A DNA stretch of 64,000 bases from Candidatus Methylopumilus planktonicus (GTDB lineage Bacteria > Pseudomonadota > Gammaproteobacteria > Burkholderiales > Methylophilaceae): positions 1,292,429 through 1,356,428 of the forward strand of contig NZ_LN827929.1 in assembly GCF_000981505.1 (NCBI RefSeq), given 5' to 3'. Below, one piece after another: positions 50,793 through 63,237 of this stretch (positions are counted from its first letter, which is position 1; the number at the start of each line of letters is the position of its first letter). A program made the translations under genes and the position numbers. A model generated the notes under the pieces. The model saw only the letters and a program-made list of their open reading frames with translations, made no database searches and was not told the origin of the DNA.

Positions 50793-51659
50793 TTATGCAA
50801 CCGCAGCTGCACCACCCACAATTTCTGAAATTTCTTTTGTAATTGCCGCTTGACGCGCTTTGTTATAAACCAATTTCAATTCGCCAATTACATTCTTCGC
50901 ATTATCTGAAGCAGACTTCATTGCAACCATTCGTGCGGATTGTTCTGACGCCATATTTTCTGTGACGCCGTGATAAATCAATGATTCGATATAACGTGTT
51001 AATAATTGATCAATCACACTTTGTGCATCTGGCTCATAGATGTAATCCCATGGGCCTTCTGGACTTCCGATTTTTTCACCTGAGAGTGGTAACAATTGAT
51101 CCACAACAGGGTCTTGTTTCATCGTATTAATAAATTTGGTATAGCAAATAAAGAGCTGATCAACTTCACCATTCACATAAGCATCTAACATCACTTTGAT
51201 TGCGCCAATTAGTTTTTCAACATGCGGCGTATCACCTAAACCTATGATATGTGATTTCACATTCGCGTTAATACGCGTCATGAAACCTAAACCTTTATTA
51301 CCTAATGCACTCACGTGTACTTTTTTACCTTGTGATTCCCATTGTTTCATCTGATTGACAGACATTCTTAAAACGTTGGTATTAAGGCCGCCACATAAAC
51401 CTTTATCTGAAGTGACTACAATCAAACCAATATTTTTTACTTGGTCTTTTTTCACGAGAAATGGATGTTTATACTCAGATTGGGCGTAAGACAAATGTGC
51501 TGCCACGTTTCTGATTTTCTCAGCATAAGGTCGAGCTTGACGCATACGCTCTTGCGCTTTACGCATCTTAGATGCTGCAACCATCTCCATCGCCTTGGTG
51601 ATCTTTCGTGTATTTTCTACACTCTTGATCTTGGTTCTGATTTCTTTACTACTGGCCAT
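50793..51659 (-). CDS. atpG: ATP synthase gamma subunit AtpG
   Basis: This is the rotor shaft of F1, 288 residues. It has the family N-terminus [20 protein letters not shown] and the C-terminal [22 protein letters not shown], the two long helices of the coiled-coil shaft. It is encoded between alpha and beta, as usual. Confidence 0.97.
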   Translation of the reverse strand: MASSKEIRTKIKSVENTRKITKAMEMVAASKMRKAQERMRQARPYAEKIRNVAAHLSYAQSEYKHPFLVKKDQVKNIGLIVVTSDKGLCGGLNTNVLRMSVNQMKQWESQGKKVHVSALGNKGLGFMTRINANVKSHIIGLGDTPHVEKLIGAIKVMLDAYVNGEVDQLFICYTKFINTMKQDPVVDQLLPLSGEKIGSPEGPWDYIYEPDAQSVIDQLLTRYIESLIYHGVTENMASEQSARMVAMKSASDNAKNVIGELKLVYNKARQAAITKEISEIVGGAAAVA

Positions 51660-51673
51660 AATGACTCTTTATA

Positions 51674-53215
51674 TTAGTAAGCGTTACTTGATTTGAAATC
51701 TTCAATCGCCTTTTCAAGTGCTTTTTCATTGTCACCCGATAAGTCAGTTGTTTTTTCGATGTCTTGCATAATCTTTTTATATTTAGAATTCATGAAGCCA
51801 TGCAATGCATTTTCAAATGCCAACACTTTAACCGTTGGAACATCATCAAAGTAGCCTTTGTTTGCTGCAAATAATGTCACAGCCATTTGTGAAACACTCA
51901 AAGGTGCATATTGTGCTTGCTTCATAAGTTCTGTAAACATGCGGCCGCGATCAAGTTGTTTACGTGTGGCTTCATCAAGATCAGATGCAAATTGTGCGAA
52001 CGCTGCTAACTCACGATATTGAGCTAGAGCTAAACGTACACCACCACCTAATTTTTTAATCACTTTAGTTTGTGCAGCCCCACCCACGCGAGACACAGAA
52101 ATACCTGCGTTAATCGCTGGACGAATACCTGCGTTAAATAAGTCTGTTTCAAGGAAGATCTGACCGTCAGTAATCGAAATCACGTTTGTTGGTACGAATG
52201 CTGATACGTCACCTGCGGCTGTTTCGATGATTGGCAATGCAGTGAGTGAACCTGTTTTACCTTTCACTTTTCCTTTTGTAAATTTTTCTACATAGTCTTC
52301 ATTCACGCGTGCTGCACGCTCAAGTAAACGTGAGTGAATATAGAAAACGTCACCAGGATATGCTTCTCGGCCTGGAGGACGGCGCAAGAGCAATGAAATT
52401 TGACGATAAGCAATAGCTTGCTTTGTTAAGTCATCATAAATAATAAGCGCATCTTCACCACGATCGCGGAAATATTCACCCATCGTACAACCCGCGTAAG
52501 GCGCTAAGAATTGCAACGCTGCTGAATCAGAAGCTGTAGCTGCAACGATGATTGTGTATTCCATCGCGCCGTGTTCTTCAAGTTTTCTAACGACGTTAGC
52601 GATAGTGGATGCTTTTTGACCAATCGCCACGTAGATACAGGTCATGTTTTGACCTTTTTGATTAATAATCGCGTCAGTCGCTACAGCTGTTTTACCCGTT
52701 TGACGATCGCCAATAATCAACTCACGTTGGCCTCGTCCGACTGGCACCATAGAGTCGACAGATTTCAAACCTGTTTGAACTGGTTGGGATACAGATTTAC
52801 GTGCAATCACACCTGGTGCAACTTTCTCAAGCTTGTCAGTAAGTTTAGTTTTAACTGGGCCTTTACCATCGATGGGTTGACCAAGTGCATTTACCACACG
52901 GCCAATCAATTCTGGGCCTACAGGCACTTCTAAAATACGGCCTGTACATTTACATACATCACCTTCTGTAATGTGTTCGTAATCACCTAGCACCACAGCA
53001 CCTACAGAGTCACGTTCAAGATTCAAAGCAAGCCCATATGTGTTTCCTGGGAATTCGATCATTTCACCAGACATCACATTTGACAATCCGTGAATACGCA
53101 CAATACCGTCGGTCACTGATACGACCGTACCCTGTGTTCTCGCTTCAGCGGTTGTCGAGAAATTCTCTAATCGACTTTTAATGAGTTCACTAATTTCTGA
53201 TGTTGATAACTGCAT
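51674..53215 (-). CDS. atpA: ATP synthase alpha subunit AtpA
   Basis: This non-catalytic nucleotide-binding F1 subunit has 513 residues. The P-loop is GDRQTGKTA (about 169-177), and the C-terminal signature [17 protein letters not shown] carries the arginine finger. Length equals that of E. coli AtpA. It lies 24 bp after atpH. Confidence 0.98.
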   Translation of the reverse strand: MQLSTSEISELIKSRLENFSTTAEARTQGTVVSVTDGIVRIHGLSNVMSGEMIEFPGNTYGLALNLERDSVGAVVLGDYEHITEGDVCKCTGRILEVPVGPELIGRVVNALGQPIDGKGPVKTKLTDKLEKVAPGVIARKSVSQPVQTGLKSVDSMVPVGRGQRELIIGDRQTGKTAVATDAIINQKGQNMTCIYVAIGQKASTIANVVRKLEEHGAMEYTIIVAATASDSAALQFLAPYAGCTMGEYFRDRGEDALIIYDDLTKQAIAYRQISLLLRRPPGREAYPGDVFYIHSRLLERAARVNEDYVEKFTKGKVKGKTGSLTALPIIETAAGDVSAFVPTNVISITDGQIFLETDLFNAGIRPAINAGISVSRVGGAAQTKVIKKLGGGVRLALAQYRELAAFAQFASDLDEATRKQLDRGRMFTELMKQAQYAPLSVSQMAVTLFAANKGYFDDVPTVKVLAFENALHGFMNSKYKKIMQDIEKTTDLSGDNEKALEKAIEDFKSSNAY

Positions 53216-53239
53216 TACTATCTCCTGATAATGATTAGC

Positions 53240-53776
53240 TTACGACTTCAATGCGTAGGCTAAATTTTGTAATTGCTCACGAACTGAAGCATCAATCACG
53301 GTGTCGCCCACAATCACTTTAATACCACCAATGATTGCTTCATCAATCGTTACTTTTGCGTCAATTTTTTTACTAAATTTCTTTTCTAAACTTTTCACTA
53401 ATGTGTCGACTTCTTTATCTGTCGGTTTTGATGCAACAATAATTTCAGCATCGAGCGTTCCTTCATCCGTTGCTTTTAGTGTTTCAAAAAGCTCGCTGAT
53501 TTGAGGTAGCACATTAAGTCTTTTATATTCAATCAAAAGCTTAATGAGATTTTCTCCATAAGCATTAAGTTTTTTTCCAGCGATTTTAATGAGCGCTTTT
53601 TCGCGATCCTCATCAGATACCTTTGAATCGTTAATGAAAGCATGCATACTCTCATCTAAAGACACCTTTGCTAAAAATTCCAACATCTCAGACCACTCTG
53701 TAAGAGATTTTTTTTCTTTAGCAAGATTAAATGCTGCAACAGCATAAGGTCTTGCGATGGTTGAAATTTCTGCCAT
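53240..53776 (-). CDS. atpH: ATP synthase delta subunit AtpH
   Basis: This peripheral-stalk subunit, 178 residues, joins F1 to the b subunits. It has an N-terminal helical bundle starting IARPYAVAAFNLAKE and the C-terminal IDEAIIGGIKVIVGDTVIDASVREQL signature. It is 7 bp downstream of atpF. Confidence 0.95.
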   Translation of the reverse strand: MAEISTIARPYAVAAFNLAKEKKSLTEWSEMLEFLAKVSLDESMHAFINDSKVSDEDREKALIKIAGKKLNAYGENLIKLLIEYKRLNVLPQISELFETLKATDEGTLDAEIIVASKPTDKEVDTLVKSLEKKFSKKIDAKVTIDEAIIGGIKVIVGDTVIDASVREQLQNLAYALKS

Positions 53777-53783
53777 ATAGATC

Positions 53784-54254
53784 CTATAGTTCTTTCGCTA
53801 ATTTACTTAACATATCGCTATGTGCTTTCTTATCAATTTCTTTTGATAAGATTTTTTCAGCACCGGCGATGGCAAGTGTTGACACTTGTTCGCGTAAAGA
53901 TTCTTTAGCACGATTCACTTCTTGGTCAATCTCTGCTTTAGCACCTAAGATGATACGATCCCCTTCAGTTTTCGCTTGATGTTTCGCTTCTTCTAAAATT
54001 TCAGATGCTCTTTTTTCAGCTTGAGAAATAATTTCAGAGGCTTTCTGTTTGGCTTCGTTAAGTTGCAGGGTCGTTTTCTTTGCAGCGACTTCTAAAGAAG
54101 CTTTTCCTTCTTGCGCTGCAGCTAAACCGTCGGCAATTTCTTTTTGTCGCGTTTCAATCGCGTTTAAAAGAGGTGGCCACACATACTTCACGGTAAACCA
54201 AATGAGAATCGCAAAAGCAATCGCTTGGGCAATTAACGTAAAATTAATATTCAT
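53784..54254 (-). CDS. atpF: ATP synthase b subunit AtpF
   Basis: This 156-residue stalk subunit has an N-terminal membrane helix ([20 protein letters not shown]) and a long charged helix rich in Ala/Glu/Lys for dimer formation. Only one b gene is present, so the stalk is the standard b2 homodimer. Confidence 0.96.
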   Translation of the reverse strand: MNINFTLIAQAIAFAILIWFTVKYVWPPLLNAIETRQKEIADGLAAAQEGKASLEVAAKKTTLQLNEAKQKASEIISQAEKRASEILEEAKHQAKTEGDRIILGAKAEIDQEVNRAKESLREQVSTLAIAGAEKILSKEIDKKAHSDMLSKLAKEL

Positions 54255-54294
54255 TTTTGCTCCTGTCTAAGTTCGGTTAAAAGAACCTAAACAA

Positions 54295-54597
<303 letters not shown>

Positions 54598-54610
54598 TTA
54601 AATAAAAAAA

Positions 54611-55420
54611 CTAATGGCCTTCATGCGCCATCGATAAATACACCACCGTTAACATCATGAAGACAAATGCTTGTAGCCCCACAATTAGAATATGGAATAT
54701 GGACCAACCTGCGCCCAACAATGCTCCAAAAAATACGCCTGTCACACTCGTTGACGCTAATAAGCCGAGTAACAAGAAAATTACTTCTCCTGCATACATG
54801 TTTCCGAAAAGCCGGAGTGAGTGAGATAAAGGTTTAGAAATGTATTCGATGATATTGAATAAAAAGTTTGCAGGCCATACCCAAACTTTGCTACCAAAAG
54901 GGGCTGTAAATAATTCGTGAATCCAACCACCAAAACCTTTTACTTTAATACCAAAATAAATCATAAGGATCCACACTGCGATCGCAAGTGCAAATGTTGT
55001 ATTAATGTCTGAAGTTGGCACGCTTCGCCATTCGTGAATGCCTAAAGGTGCGTAAATAAAATGTGCCATCACATCGATAGGTAGAAAGTCCATGGAGTTC
55101 ATCACAAGGACCCAGATAAAAACTGTTAATGCAGCAGGTGCGATAAAAGCGTGGCGATCGCCATGGAATATATTTTTAACTTGATCGTCAATGAAACCAA
55201 ACATGAGCTCTACAAATGCTTGGCCTTTAGAAGGAACGCCAGCTGTTGCTTTACGAGCAACCATCCATATCAATGCCATTGAAATAATACCAAGCAATAC
55301 ACCCATTACAAGTGAGTCAATATTAATTGCCCAGAACGCACCTTCACCAATAGCCTTCGTATTAAAGGTTAAATGGTGGGTGATATATTCACTCGCTGTT
55401 AATGTGCCTTCAGTTGCCAT
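54611..55420 (-). CDS. atpB: ATP synthase a subunit AtpB
   Basis: This stator channel subunit has 269 residues from the ATG at 55420 ([17 protein letters not shown]), which is how betaproteobacterial AtpB usually begins. A TTG three codons earlier (55429), with AGGA nearby, is an alternative start. The essential Arg lies in [16 protein letters not shown]. Five to six membrane helices are visible. Confidence 0.95.
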   Translation of the reverse strand: MATEGTLTASEYITHHLTFNTKAIGEGAFWAINIDSLVMGVLLGIISMALIWMVARKATAGVPSKGQAFVELMFGFIDDQVKNIFHGDRHAFIAPAALTVFIWVLVMNSMDFLPIDVMAHFIYAPLGIHEWRSVPTSDINTTFALAIAVWILMIYFGIKVKGFGGWIHELFTAPFGSKVWVWPANFLFNIIEYISKPLSHSLRLFGNMYAGEVIFLLLGLLASTSVTGVFFGALLGAGWSIFHILIVGLQAFVFMMLTVVYLSMAHEGH

Positions 55421-55445
55421 AGCTTTCAATATTTCCTAATAACTT

Positions 55446-55850
55446 TTATTTGTCTTCATTTAATTTTGTAATCGATGCGCCTGAAATAATGGCTGACAAT
55501 ACAAGCCCTGCAATCAGTGCAAATGGTACAAGCGCTGTATAAAACTTAAACGCAGACCAAAGCGATACAAGTACTACAAAAATTTTTACGGCTTCAGCTT
55601 TTAATACGTTAATAATGATAGCTGCGGGCTCTTTACTCAAAGCCGTTTTGTGAGCAATTTTTGAGGCGAGAAGTACACCGAATATTACGGAGACACTACC
55701 GATCAACGCAGACACACCTGCATGCTTTCCAAACACTACTGCAACTAAAACCGTTAATATACCAGCGGCTTTAACCTGCAAACTCAACATTTTTTGAATG
55801 ATTTGAGGGAATCGCTTCATTCTTTCAGTGATTTCATCAATATCGGACAT
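55446..55850 (-). CDS. atpI: ATP synthase assembly protein AtpI
   Basis: This 134-residue four-helix membrane protein opens the atp operon. AtpI helps c-ring assembly and possibly magnesium supply. It has the FGKHAGVSALIGSVSVIFGVLLASK segment typical of the family. Promoters should lie in the 86-bp gap before it. Confidence 0.85.
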   Translation of the reverse strand: MSDIDEITERMKRFPQIIQKMLSLQVKAAGILTVLVAVVFGKHAGVSALIGSVSVIFGVLLASKIAHKTALSKEPAAIIINVLKAEAVKIFVVLVSLWSAFKFYTALVPFALIAGLVLSAIISGASITKLNEDK

Positions 55851-55936
55851 TTATGCTCACTGAATGCAACATCTTTGAGTTACAAAGGCATGAATTTTCC
55901 CTGTAATTAGCCGTTCCGTCAAGGGTAAAGCATACT

Positions 55937-56800
55937 TTATCCTTTGATTTTTTTAAGAATCTCATCCAATTGCTCCAAATTACGGTAATGCACTTTTAAA
56001 ATACCCGAACCATTCTTTTTGGCGTCAATAGTGACCGATGCCCCAAGTGTTTCTGCTAAAGATTCTTCAAGCTGACGCACATCTGCATTCGTCTTTTTAG
56101 GAGAGATTTTTTGACTATCGATTTTGTAACTATTTTGTAGATTTTTAACGAGCGCCTCAACTTCTCGCACAGATAGATTTTTTTGAATCACTTCTTCGCA
56201 TAATATAATCTGTTGGCTGCCTTCTAAGCCAATCAAAGCTCTTGCATGTCCCATATCAATTTTGCCACTTAATAGTCGATCTTGAACAGGCTTCGTTAAA
56301 GTTAACAGTCTTAATAAATTAGAAACAGTGACGCGCGATTTACCAACCGCATCTGCCGCTTCTTCATGCGTCATATTAAATTCATCGATTAAACGTTTAA
56401 TGCCAATCGCTTCTTCTAATGGATTTAGATCTTCGCGTTGAATATTTTCAATAAGCGCCATCGCGAGCGCTGATTCATCAGGAATATTTTTAATGATGAC
56501 TGGTACTTCACTAAGATTTGCTAATTTTGCAGCACGCCATCTTCTCTCGCCTGCAATGATTTCATATTGATTGTTCCCCACAGGCCGGACAATAATGGGC
56601 TGCATGACACCTTGTTTTAAAATAGATTGTGAAAGCGCATGTAAAGCCTCTTCTTGCATAATGCTTCGAGGTTGATATTTACCAGGCTGTAATTCACTAA
56701 TTAATAAAGTCTGAAGTGTGCCTTCGTTTTTTTGAACGTCTTCTTCGCCACTTAATAATAATGCATCGAGTCCGCGACCTAATCCTTTAGCTTTAACCAT
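55937..56800 (-). CDS. parB: Chromosome partitioning protein ParB
   Basis: ParB is a CTP-dependent clamp that loads at parS sites and spreads, organising the origin region. The 287-residue protein starts with KGLGRGLDALL and has the CTP-binding motifs QPIIVRP and GERRWRAAKLA. The helix-turn-helix follows (TNEEAADAVG-like stretch THEEAADAVGKSRVTVSNLLRL), then a C-terminal dimer domain. Two parS sites lie near 60.2 kb. It overlaps parA by 8 bp. Confidence 0.97.
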   Translation of the reverse strand: MVKAKGLGRGLDALLLSGEEDVQKNEGTLQTLLISELQPGKYQPRSIMQEEALHALSQSILKQGVMQPIIVRPVGNNQYEIIAGERRWRAAKLANLSEVPVIIKNIPDESALAMALIENIQREDLNPLEEAIGIKRLIDEFNMTHEEAADAVGKSRVTVSNLLRLLTLTKPVQDRLLSGKIDMGHARALIGLEGSQQIILCEEVIQKNLSVREVEALVKNLQNSYKIDSQKISPKKTNADVRQLEESLAETLGASVTIDAKKNGSGILKVHYRNLEQLDEILKKIKG

Positions 56801-57569
56801 GTGACTTCCTCATTTGTTTTTCTATAATTTCTTCGGCAAGTTTTAAATATGCTACAGCCCCTTTAGATGAGCGGTCATACATTAAAATAGGCATGCCATG
56901 ACTTGGCGCTTCTGCCAATCTTACATTTCTCGGAATAATGGTTTCATACACCTTGTCACCAAAGTGCGCCGTTAATTGATCCGACACTTGTTGAGCTAAC
57001 ATATTGCGCTTATCAAAGAGTGTTTTTAATAAACCTTCAATTTCAATTTTAGGATTTAAATTGCTTCTCACTTTTTTGATAGTGTTAACTAAATCTGATA
57101 AACCTTCTAATGCATAATATTCACATTGCATAGGAATTAAAACGGCATCAGCAGCAGTCAACGCGTTTACTGTCACTAGATTAAGTGCGGGGGGGCAATC
57201 TAATACTACATAGTCGTAATCTTTTTTTAAATGTTGCAATGCTTCTTTTAATCGAGTTTCGCGTTTGCTTTCATTGACAAGTTCAACTTCAGCACCAGCA
57301 AGATTTCGATTCGCAGGAGCTAAATCAAAACCTCCACGCTCACAATGAATCACAATATCGTTAAATGATTTACTTTGAATCAACACATCATAAATTGATG
57401 TTTTAATAGTTGATTTATTAATACCTGAGCCTGTCGTTGCGTTGCCTTGTGGATCAAGATCAATGAGAAGCACAGATTTATTTTTTGCAGCTAGGCTTGC
57501 AGCTAAATTTACCGATGTGGTGGTTTTTCCGACACCGCCTTTTTGATTCGTCACCGCTAATATACGCAT
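56793..57569 (-). CDS. parA: Chromosome partitioning ATPase ParA (Soj)
   Basis: ParA forms dynamic DNA-bound dimers that move ParB-parS complexes apart. The 258-residue protein has the deviant Walker A KGGVGKTTTS (10-19), LIDLDPQGNAT and VVLDCPPALN. It lacks a long N-terminal HTH domain, as in chromosomal type Ib ParA. It starts 2 bp after rsmG ends. Confidence 0.97.
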   Translation of the reverse strand: MRILAVTNQKGGVGKTTTSVNLAASLAAKNKSVLLIDLDPQGNATTGSGINKSTIKTSIYDVLIQSKSFNDIVIHCERGGFDLAPANRNLAGAEVELVNESKRETRLKEALQHLKKDYDYVVLDCPPALNLVTVNALTAADAVLIPMQCEYYALEGLSDLVNTIKKVRSNLNPKIEIEGLLKTLFDKRNMLAQQVSDQLTAHFGDKVYETIIPRNVRLAEAPSHGMPILMYDRSSKGAVAYLKLAEEIIEKQMRKSHG

Positions 57570-57571
57570 AA

Positions 57572-58210
57572 CTAAAAAATTTCTTTCTTCAATTGAACTA
57601 AATATCGTTCAGCATTAATAAATGGCACTTCAAGCGGAATCAGCGTGTATTGATTCTTTTCAAATGCTTCTAATTCTTCTTTGACATCTTTTGATTTCAT
57701 CGCTAACCACACACCATTTTTTTGTAATGTATGTTGTGTCAGTGACATCATATTTTGTAAATTTGAAAACGCTCTTGTGATCACGCTATCAAAAAGTATG
57801 ATCGGTTGATATTCTTCAACGCGCGCATTTATCACATTTAAATTAGTCAGCGATAACTCACTTTTCACTTGTTGCATAAATGTTGTTTTTTTATTCACCG
57901 AATCCATCACAGTCACTTTTAATTCGGGTTTTATAATCGCCAATACAATGCCAGGAAATCCTGCACCACTTCCAACATCCAACACATGTTCCATCTCTAC
58001 ATGATTCAAAATAGATAAGCTATCAAGAAAATGTAATTTAATCATTTCGTCTCGCTCGCGAATCGCTGTTAAGTTATATACGCGATTCCACCTTTCAATT
58101 AAATTTAAATACGCCATTAGTTGGTCTATCATTTGATCAGACAAATTTAAACTCATGCGATGTAAGCCCTCGACCAATAGATCGCGGTCTTTTTTTATGG
58201 CTTCATTCAT
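57572..58210 (-). CDS. rsmG: 16S rRNA (guanine527-N7)-methyltransferase RsmG
   Basis: RsmG (GidB) methylates G527 of 16S rRNA. The 212-residue protein has the SAM motif [18 protein letters not shown] and the family N-terminus ([18 protein letters not shown]). It overlaps the mnmG stop by 4 bp (ATGA), as often seen for the old gidA-gidB pair. Confidence 0.96.
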   Translation of the reverse strand: MNEAIKKDRDLLVEGLHRMSLNLSDQMIDQLMAYLNLIERWNRVYNLTAIRERDEMIKLHFLDSLSILNHVEMEHVLDVGSGAGFPGIVLAIIKPELKVTVMDSVNKKTTFMQQVKSELSLTNLNVINARVEEYQPIILFDSVITRAFSNLQNMMSLTQHTLQKNGVWLAMKSKDVKEELEAFEKNQYTLIPLEVPFINAERYLVQLKKEIF

Positions 58211-60120
58211 GCTGCTTTTGCTGGGCGTTTCGCTGTCATTTTTTTAGGTTTATTTTTACGTTTAATAAACACTAAAAGTAATGAAATAGTCGCGGGTGTT
58301 ATGCCGGAGATGCGCGACGCTTGTCCTAAATTCTCAGGCTTGTGAAGATTTAATTTTTGTTGCGCCTCTGCACTTAGCCCGTGCACATCTTTGTAATCAA
58401 GGTCTAAAGGCAAAGGAAAGTCTAATTGATCTCGGCTGCGATCTACTTCTTCTTGTTGTCTTACGATGTAGCCTTTATATTTCGCTGAAATTTCGACTTG
58501 CTCTCTGACTGCTGGATCAATAAGATCCGCATCTTCTTTCATCAATTCTTTTACGCCTGCAAAACTGACTTCAGGTCGTCTTAATAAATCAAACAAGCTA
58601 TATTCGTGATCAATTGCTTTTCCAATAATAGCTTCTTGTTTTTCAATTGAAATATCTTGTGGTCTTATAAAGAATTTTTTTAAGCGCGCTTCTTCTGAGT
58701 GGATCGTTTCTTGTTTTTTATTAAACATGGTCCAGCGCTCATCATCCACTAAGCCTAGATTACGGCCCATAGAAGTTAATCTTAAGTCTGCATTGTCTTC
58801 TCTTAACATCAAACGGTATTCTGCTCTGCTTGTGAACATGCGGTAAGGCTCAGTAACACCTCGTGTAATGAGGTCATCTACTAAGACGCCCAAATAAGCT
58901 TCATCTCGCTTAGGACACCAAGCATCTTTATCTTGCGTCATCAAAGCCGCGTTTGTACCTGCCAGGAGTCCTTGAGCCGCCGCCTCTTCATAACCCGTTG
59001 TACCATTAATTTGTCCTGCAAAAAATAGGCCCTGAATGGATTTGGTTTCTAAACTCGACTTTAAATTACGCGGATCAAAGTAATCATATTCAATCGCATA
59101 TCCCGGTCTTAAGATGTGTGCATTCTCTAACCCATTAATTGAACGGACTAATTTGTACTGTATGTCAAAAGGGAGGCTTGTTGAAATACCATTTGGATAA
59201 ATTTCGTTGGTGTCTAGGCCTTCTGGCTCTAGAAAAATCTGATGTGAATCTTTATCTGCAAAACGATGGATTTTATCTTCAACAGATGGACAATAACGTG
59301 GGCCTACACCTTCAATTACGCCCGTATACATGGGGGATCGATCGAGACCGCTTCTAATAATGTCATGTGTCGATTCGTTAGTATGCGTAATCCAACAAGA
59401 AACCTGTCTTGGATGTGTTGTTTTTTTGCCATAAAAAGAGAGATAAGGAGTGGGGTTGTCACCAGGCTGTTCCTGCATCACGGCATAATTAATGGTGCGC
59501 CCGTCAATTCTTGGCGGCGTTCCAGTCTTAAGACGGCCTACAGGCAAGCCAATCTCTCTTAATCGGTGTGCTAAAGACATAGAAGGTGGATCACCTGCTC
59601 GGCCTGCTTGATAATTTTTTAAGCCCACATGCACAAGGCCGCCTAAAAAAGTACCCGCCGTTAAAACGACAGTTCTAGACTTAAACTGGATACCAATTTG
59701 CGTCACAACGCCTGCAACATGGTCTTTCTCTAAAAGAATATCGTCAACTGCTTGTTGAAAAAGCCAAAGATTAGGTTGGTTCTCAAGACGATGCCGAATC
59801 GCAGCTTTATATAAAATACGATCAGCTTGCGCACGAGTCGCTCGCACGGCAGGCCCTTTGCTACTATTTAAAATGCGAAATTGAATACCCGCTTCATCAG
59901 TGGCAATACCCATAGCCCCGCCTAAAGCATCGATTTCTTTAACTAAATGCCCTTTGCCAATACCACCAATAGATGGATTGCACGACATCTGACCTAAGGT
60001 CTCGATGTTATGGGTTAAAAGTAAAGTCTTTTGCCCCATGCGAGCGGAAGCAAGAGCCGCCTCTGTACCAGCATGCCCTCCTCCAACCACAATCACATCG
60101 AAATTATTTGGAAATTCCAT
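58207..60120 (-). CDS. mnmG: tRNA uridine 5-carboxymethylaminomethyl modification enzyme MnmG (GidA)
   Basis: MnmG with MnmE modifies U34 of certain tRNAs. The 637-residue FAD protein has [21 protein letters not shown] at the start, [20 protein letters not shown], and the second signature [14 protein letters not shown]. The C-terminal tail ([18 protein letters not shown]) is a basic extension of some 15 residues beyond the conserved end. It is downstream of mnmE and separated from it by 124 bp holding the parS sites. Confidence 0.97.
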   Translation of the reverse strand: MEFPNNFDVIVVGGGHAGTEAALASARMGQKTLLLTHNIETLGQMSCNPSIGGIGKGHLVKEIDALGGAMGIATDEAGIQFRILNSSKGPAVRATRAQADRILYKAAIRHRLENQPNLWLFQQAVDDILLEKDHVAGVVTQIGIQFKSRTVVLTAGTFLGGLVHVGLKNYQAGRAGDPPSMSLAHRLREIGLPVGRLKTGTPPRIDGRTINYAVMQEQPGDNPTPYLSFYGKKTTHPRQVSCWITHTNESTHDIIRSGLDRSPMYTGVIEGVGPRYCPSVEDKIHRFADKDSHQIFLEPEGLDTNEIYPNGISTSLPFDIQYKLVRSINGLENAHILRPGYAIEYDYFDPRNLKSSLETKSIQGLFFAGQINGTTGYEEAAAQGLLAGTNAALMTQDKDAWCPKRDEAYLGVLVDDLITRGVTEPYRMFTSRAEYRLMLREDNADLRLTSMGRNLGLVDDERWTMFNKKQETIHSEEARLKKFFIRPQDISIEKQEAIIGKAIDHEYSLFDLLRRPEVSFAGVKELMKEDADLIDPAVREQVEISAKYKGYIVRQQEEVDRSRDQLDFPLPLDLDYKDVHGLSAEAQQKLNLHKPENLGQASRISGITPATISLLLVFIKRKNKPKKMTAKRPAKAA

Positions 60121-60185
60121 GGTTTTACGCCAATTATAAAGGTGTAATTTTACTTTAATCTACTGATAATCACTATGAAAACCAT

Positions 60186-60201
60186 TGTTTCACGTGAAAC
60201 A
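60186..60201. promoter_or_regulatory. parS site 1
   Basis: TGTTTCACGTGAAACA is an exact match to the bacterial parS consensus, a perfect 16-bp palindrome. It lies between mnmG and mnmE, 3.4 kb from parB. It should be a ParB loading site. Confidence 0.95.
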
Positions 60202-60223
60202 TTTGCTTAAAGAGGAAAAAAAC

Positions 60224-60239
60224 TGTTCCACGTGGAACA
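60224..60239. promoter_or_regulatory. parS site 2 (variant)
   Basis: TGTTCCACGTGGAACA, a perfect palindrome, differs from the consensus by one symmetric change in each arm. It lies 22 bp after parS site 1 and is a known functional parS variant in several bacteria. Confidence 0.85.
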
Positions 60240-60244
60240 AAGAA

Positions 60245-61603
60245 TTACTTGCCGATACAAAAACGGCTAAAAATCTCCCCCAGGAGATCGTCTGGGGTAA
60301 ATTCGCCAGTAATAGAAGCCAATGAAGTTTGCGCTTGTCTAAGCTCTTCGGCTATCAATTCAGGCGACTGAATCTGATTCACTGACTCATTCAAACGTTT
60401 TGAGACTATATCGAGCGCATCTAAATGTCTTTGTCTGGCCATAAAAATGCCTTGGTTGCCATCCTTACTAAATTCAACACCAGCCATTTTTAATAAAACA
60501 TTCTTGAGTTGGGCCAAACCTTCTCCATTTTTTGCGGAGATAAAAAGATGATGCTCGCCTTCAATTATTTCAGATGATGCTTTTTTAGACATCAAATCAA
60601 TTTTATTGTGAACCCACACCTTAAAAACGTCTTTTGGAATGCGATTTAGAATGATTTTCTCGTAATCGGTAATACCTTTGCCAGCATCTACTAAAAATAA
60701 TGCGATATTGGCCTTTTCTATCGAAATCCATGTTTTTTCAATACCCATTTTTTCAATTTCATCGTTGGTATCTCTTAACCCGGCTGTATCAATCACATGA
60801 ATAGGGATACCATCAATTTGAATTTCACTTTTAATGGGGTCGCGCGTTGTGCCTGGAATGGAAGTCACAATGGCTTGATCATTTCCAGATAATTGATTGA
60901 GCAAACTCGACTTGCCCACATTGGGTTGACCCACCAACACCACTGTAAAGCCTTCACGCAATAAGCGTCCTTGTTTAGCAGATAAAGTTACTTCATCCAT
61001 GCGAAGCTTCAGGCTTAAAAGCTTTTCCTTTACTTTGCCAGTCGTAATGAAGTCGATTTCTTCCTCTGGAAAATCTAAACAGGCTTCAATATACATACGT
61101 AAATCAATAAGCTCTTTAAGTAAGTCATTGATTTTATTCGAAAAATAACCACTTAGGGAAAGCATAGCACTTTTAGCTGCCTCGGCTGTTGAAGCATTAA
61201 TTAAATCTGCAACAGCTTCTGCCTGAGTTAAATCAATTTTGTCATTAAGATAAGCGCGCTCAGTAAACTCTCCAGGCTTTGCAAGTCTCGCACCACATTC
61301 AATACAGCGCGCCAATAAAAGTTGCATCACAGCAATGCCGCCATGGCCTTGAAGCTCTAAAACATCTTCACCGGTATACGAGTGTGGGGATTTAAAAAAA
61401 AGTGCGATGCCGCGATCTATTACTTGGCCATTACGATCCAAAAACGGCAGGTATGAAGCTAAACGATTTTCGGGGCAAACACCTAAAAGATATTTCGCAA
61501 CATCGCGCGCTTGAGATCCTGAAACTCTCACAACACCAATGCCGCCAGCACCCGAGGGTGTAGCAATAGCAGCAATGGTGTCTAAATTATTTGCGAGCTG
61601 CAT
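60245..61603 (-). CDS. mnmE: tRNA modification GTPase MnmE (TrmE)
   Basis: This 452-residue protein has an N-terminal tetrahydrofolate-binding domain ([14 protein letters not shown]). The G domain has [20 protein letters not shown] and NKID. The C-terminal CIGK carries the conserved Cys449. It works with MnmG in tRNA U34 modification. Its first 17 bp overlap the end of yidC. Confidence 0.97.
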   Translation of the reverse strand: MQLANNLDTIAAIATPSGAGGIGVVRVSGSQARDVAKYLLGVCPENRLASYLPFLDRNGQVIDRGIALFFKSPHSYTGEDVLELQGHGGIAVMQLLLARCIECGARLAKPGEFTERAYLNDKIDLTQAEAVADLINASTAEAAKSAMLSLSGYFSNKINDLLKELIDLRMYIEACLDFPEEEIDFITTGKVKEKLLSLKLRMDEVTLSAKQGRLLREGFTVVLVGQPNVGKSSLLNQLSGNDQAIVTSIPGTTRDPIKSEIQIDGIPIHVIDTAGLRDTNDEIEKMGIEKTWISIEKANIALFLVDAGKGITDYEKIILNRIPKDVFKVWVHNKIDLMSKKASSEIIEGEHHLFISAKNGEGLAQLKNVLLKMAGVEFSKDGNQGIFMARQRHLDALDIVSKRLNESVNQIQSPELIAEELRQAQTSLASITGEFTPDDLLGEIFSRFCIGK

Positions 61604-63218
61604 TGCCTTTCTTAGCTAATGCGGCTGCATGAATGGATCGATTGATCATCCATTGTTGAAGAATAGACAATATGTTATTAATCACCCAATAGAGAACTAA
61701 GCCAGCGGGGAAAAAAAAGAAAAATACACTAAATACCACCGGCATGATCATCATCAATTTTGCTTGCATCGGATCCGTAGGCGCTGGATTAAGTTTTGTC
61801 TGAATGATCATGCTGATGCCCATAATAATAGGCAATACATAGTAAGGATCTTTTACAGAAAGATCGGTAATCCATAACATGAAAGGTGCGTGTCTTAATT
61901 CAACGGCACCCATCAACACCCAATAGAGGGAAATGAAAACAGGGATCTGAATAAGAATAGGTAAACAACCGCCCATCGGATTAATTTTTTCTGTACGATA
62001 AAGCTCTAACATAGCTTGCTGAAATTTAGCTTTGTCATCTCCAAATTTTTCTTTCATGCTTTGTAAGCGCGGAGTTAATTCACGCAATTGAGCCATTGAT
62101 TTATAACTTGCAGCTGAGAGCGGATAAAAAAGAATCTTAATTAAAACAGTCAAAAGAATAATTGCGCCGCCCCAATTATTCACTAATTTATGAATCCAAT
62201 GAAGCACCATAAACAAAGGTGAGGCAATAAAAGTTAACCAACCGTAATCAACTGTATAACTAAGTCCTGGCGCTGCTTTTTCAAGTTCTTCCTGAATTTG
62301 CGGTCCCGAATAAAGTTTAGTTGAAAATTCTTTTTTCTCGCCAGGTTGAATAGATGGAAGCTGAGTCAACACGCCTGATGAATAAATATTTTCTGCAACT
62401 TCTTTTGTATAAAATTCACGCTTTTGATTTCCAGGCAGAATCCACGCGCTCGCAAAATAATGTTGTACTACACCAATCCAGCCATCAACCGAAATCAATG
62501 ACAGATCTCGTTTTTTCATGTCACTGAAATTAATTTTTTTAAACTTATCAGCTTCGTTATAGTAAGCGCCACCAATAAATGTAGGCGTAATTTTACTTTC
62601 TTGAGCAGAGCCATCATCATGCACAAGCTGGAAATAAGCTGATGGCGTAATCGCTGATTTTCCATGATTCGTAATTTCATAACGCACTGCTATTTGATAG
62701 CTACCGCGATCAAAAGAAATAATTTTTGAAACTTCAACATCTTGATTTTTGTAACTCAACTTAACATCTAAATGATTTTGTCCATTTTCTAAAACATAAT
62801 TAGTTTTTTCAGATGTAAACATTGACTTATGTGTTGGCAAATCATTACCGATGAGTCCAGTTTGTGCAACATAAAATAATGGTTTTTGTGAGTCGTCTAA
62901 TAGCACAAATTTATCTTGCGCATTATCAGCCAAATGATTATTTAAAAGTAATCGACGAATGTCGCCGCCGACTGTATCAATTTCAATCTGGTATAAATCA
63001 GTAGCCACTTTAATACGCGAACCTGTTTCTAATTTAAAATTAGAATCGAGTGCGATGGTTTTAGTATCAATAGAATTTAATTTTTGTGAAGATGGAACGC
63101 TTGCATCTTGTTGGGTTGCAACTTCAGCCACTGGAGTATGTTTACGTTGCCAGGTGTCCCATAGCAAAAGAATTGAAAAAGAAAATACAACAAACAGTAT
63201 TAAACGCTTCGTATCCAT
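61587..63218 (-). CDS. yidC: Membrane protein insertase YidC
   Basis: YidC inserts proteins into the inner membrane, alone or with SecYEG. The 543-residue protein has an N-terminal helix ([18 protein letters not shown]) and a large periplasmic P1 domain (about 40-330). Five C-terminal helices follow, with the positively charged cytoplasmic groove ([18 protein letters not shown]). The atpE c subunit encoded in the same region is a classical YidC substrate. Confidence 0.97.
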   Translation of the reverse strand: MDTKRLILFVVFSFSILLLWDTWQRKHTPVAEVATQQDASVPSSQKLNSIDTKTIALDSNFKLETGSRIKVATDLYQIEIDTVGGDIRRLLLNNHLADNAQDKFVLLDDSQKPLFYVAQTGLIGNDLPTHKSMFTSEKTNYVLENGQNHLDVKLSYKNQDVEVSKIISFDRGSYQIAVRYEITNHGKSAITPSAYFQLVHDDGSAQESKITPTFIGGAYYNEADKFKKINFSDMKKRDLSLISVDGWIGVVQHYFASAWILPGNQKREFYTKEVAENIYSSGVLTQLPSIQPGEKKEFSTKLYSGPQIQEELEKAAPGLSYTVDYGWLTFIASPLFMVLHWIHKLVNNWGGAIILLTVLIKILFYPLSAASYKSMAQLRELTPRLQSMKEKFGDDKAKFQQAMLELYRTEKINPMGGCLPILIQIPVFISLYWVLMGAVELRHAPFMLWITDLSVKDPYYVLPIIMGISMIIQTKLNPAPTDPMQAKLMMIMPVVFSVFFFFFPAGLVLYWVINNILSILQQWMINRSIHAAALAKKGNAARK

Positions 63219-63237
63219 AAATTATAAAATTCCAAAA

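Noticed and set aside
59139..59562. Plus-strand ORFs opposite mnmG
   Set aside because: They lie wholly within a strongly conserved gene on the other strand and have no recognisable protein pattern.
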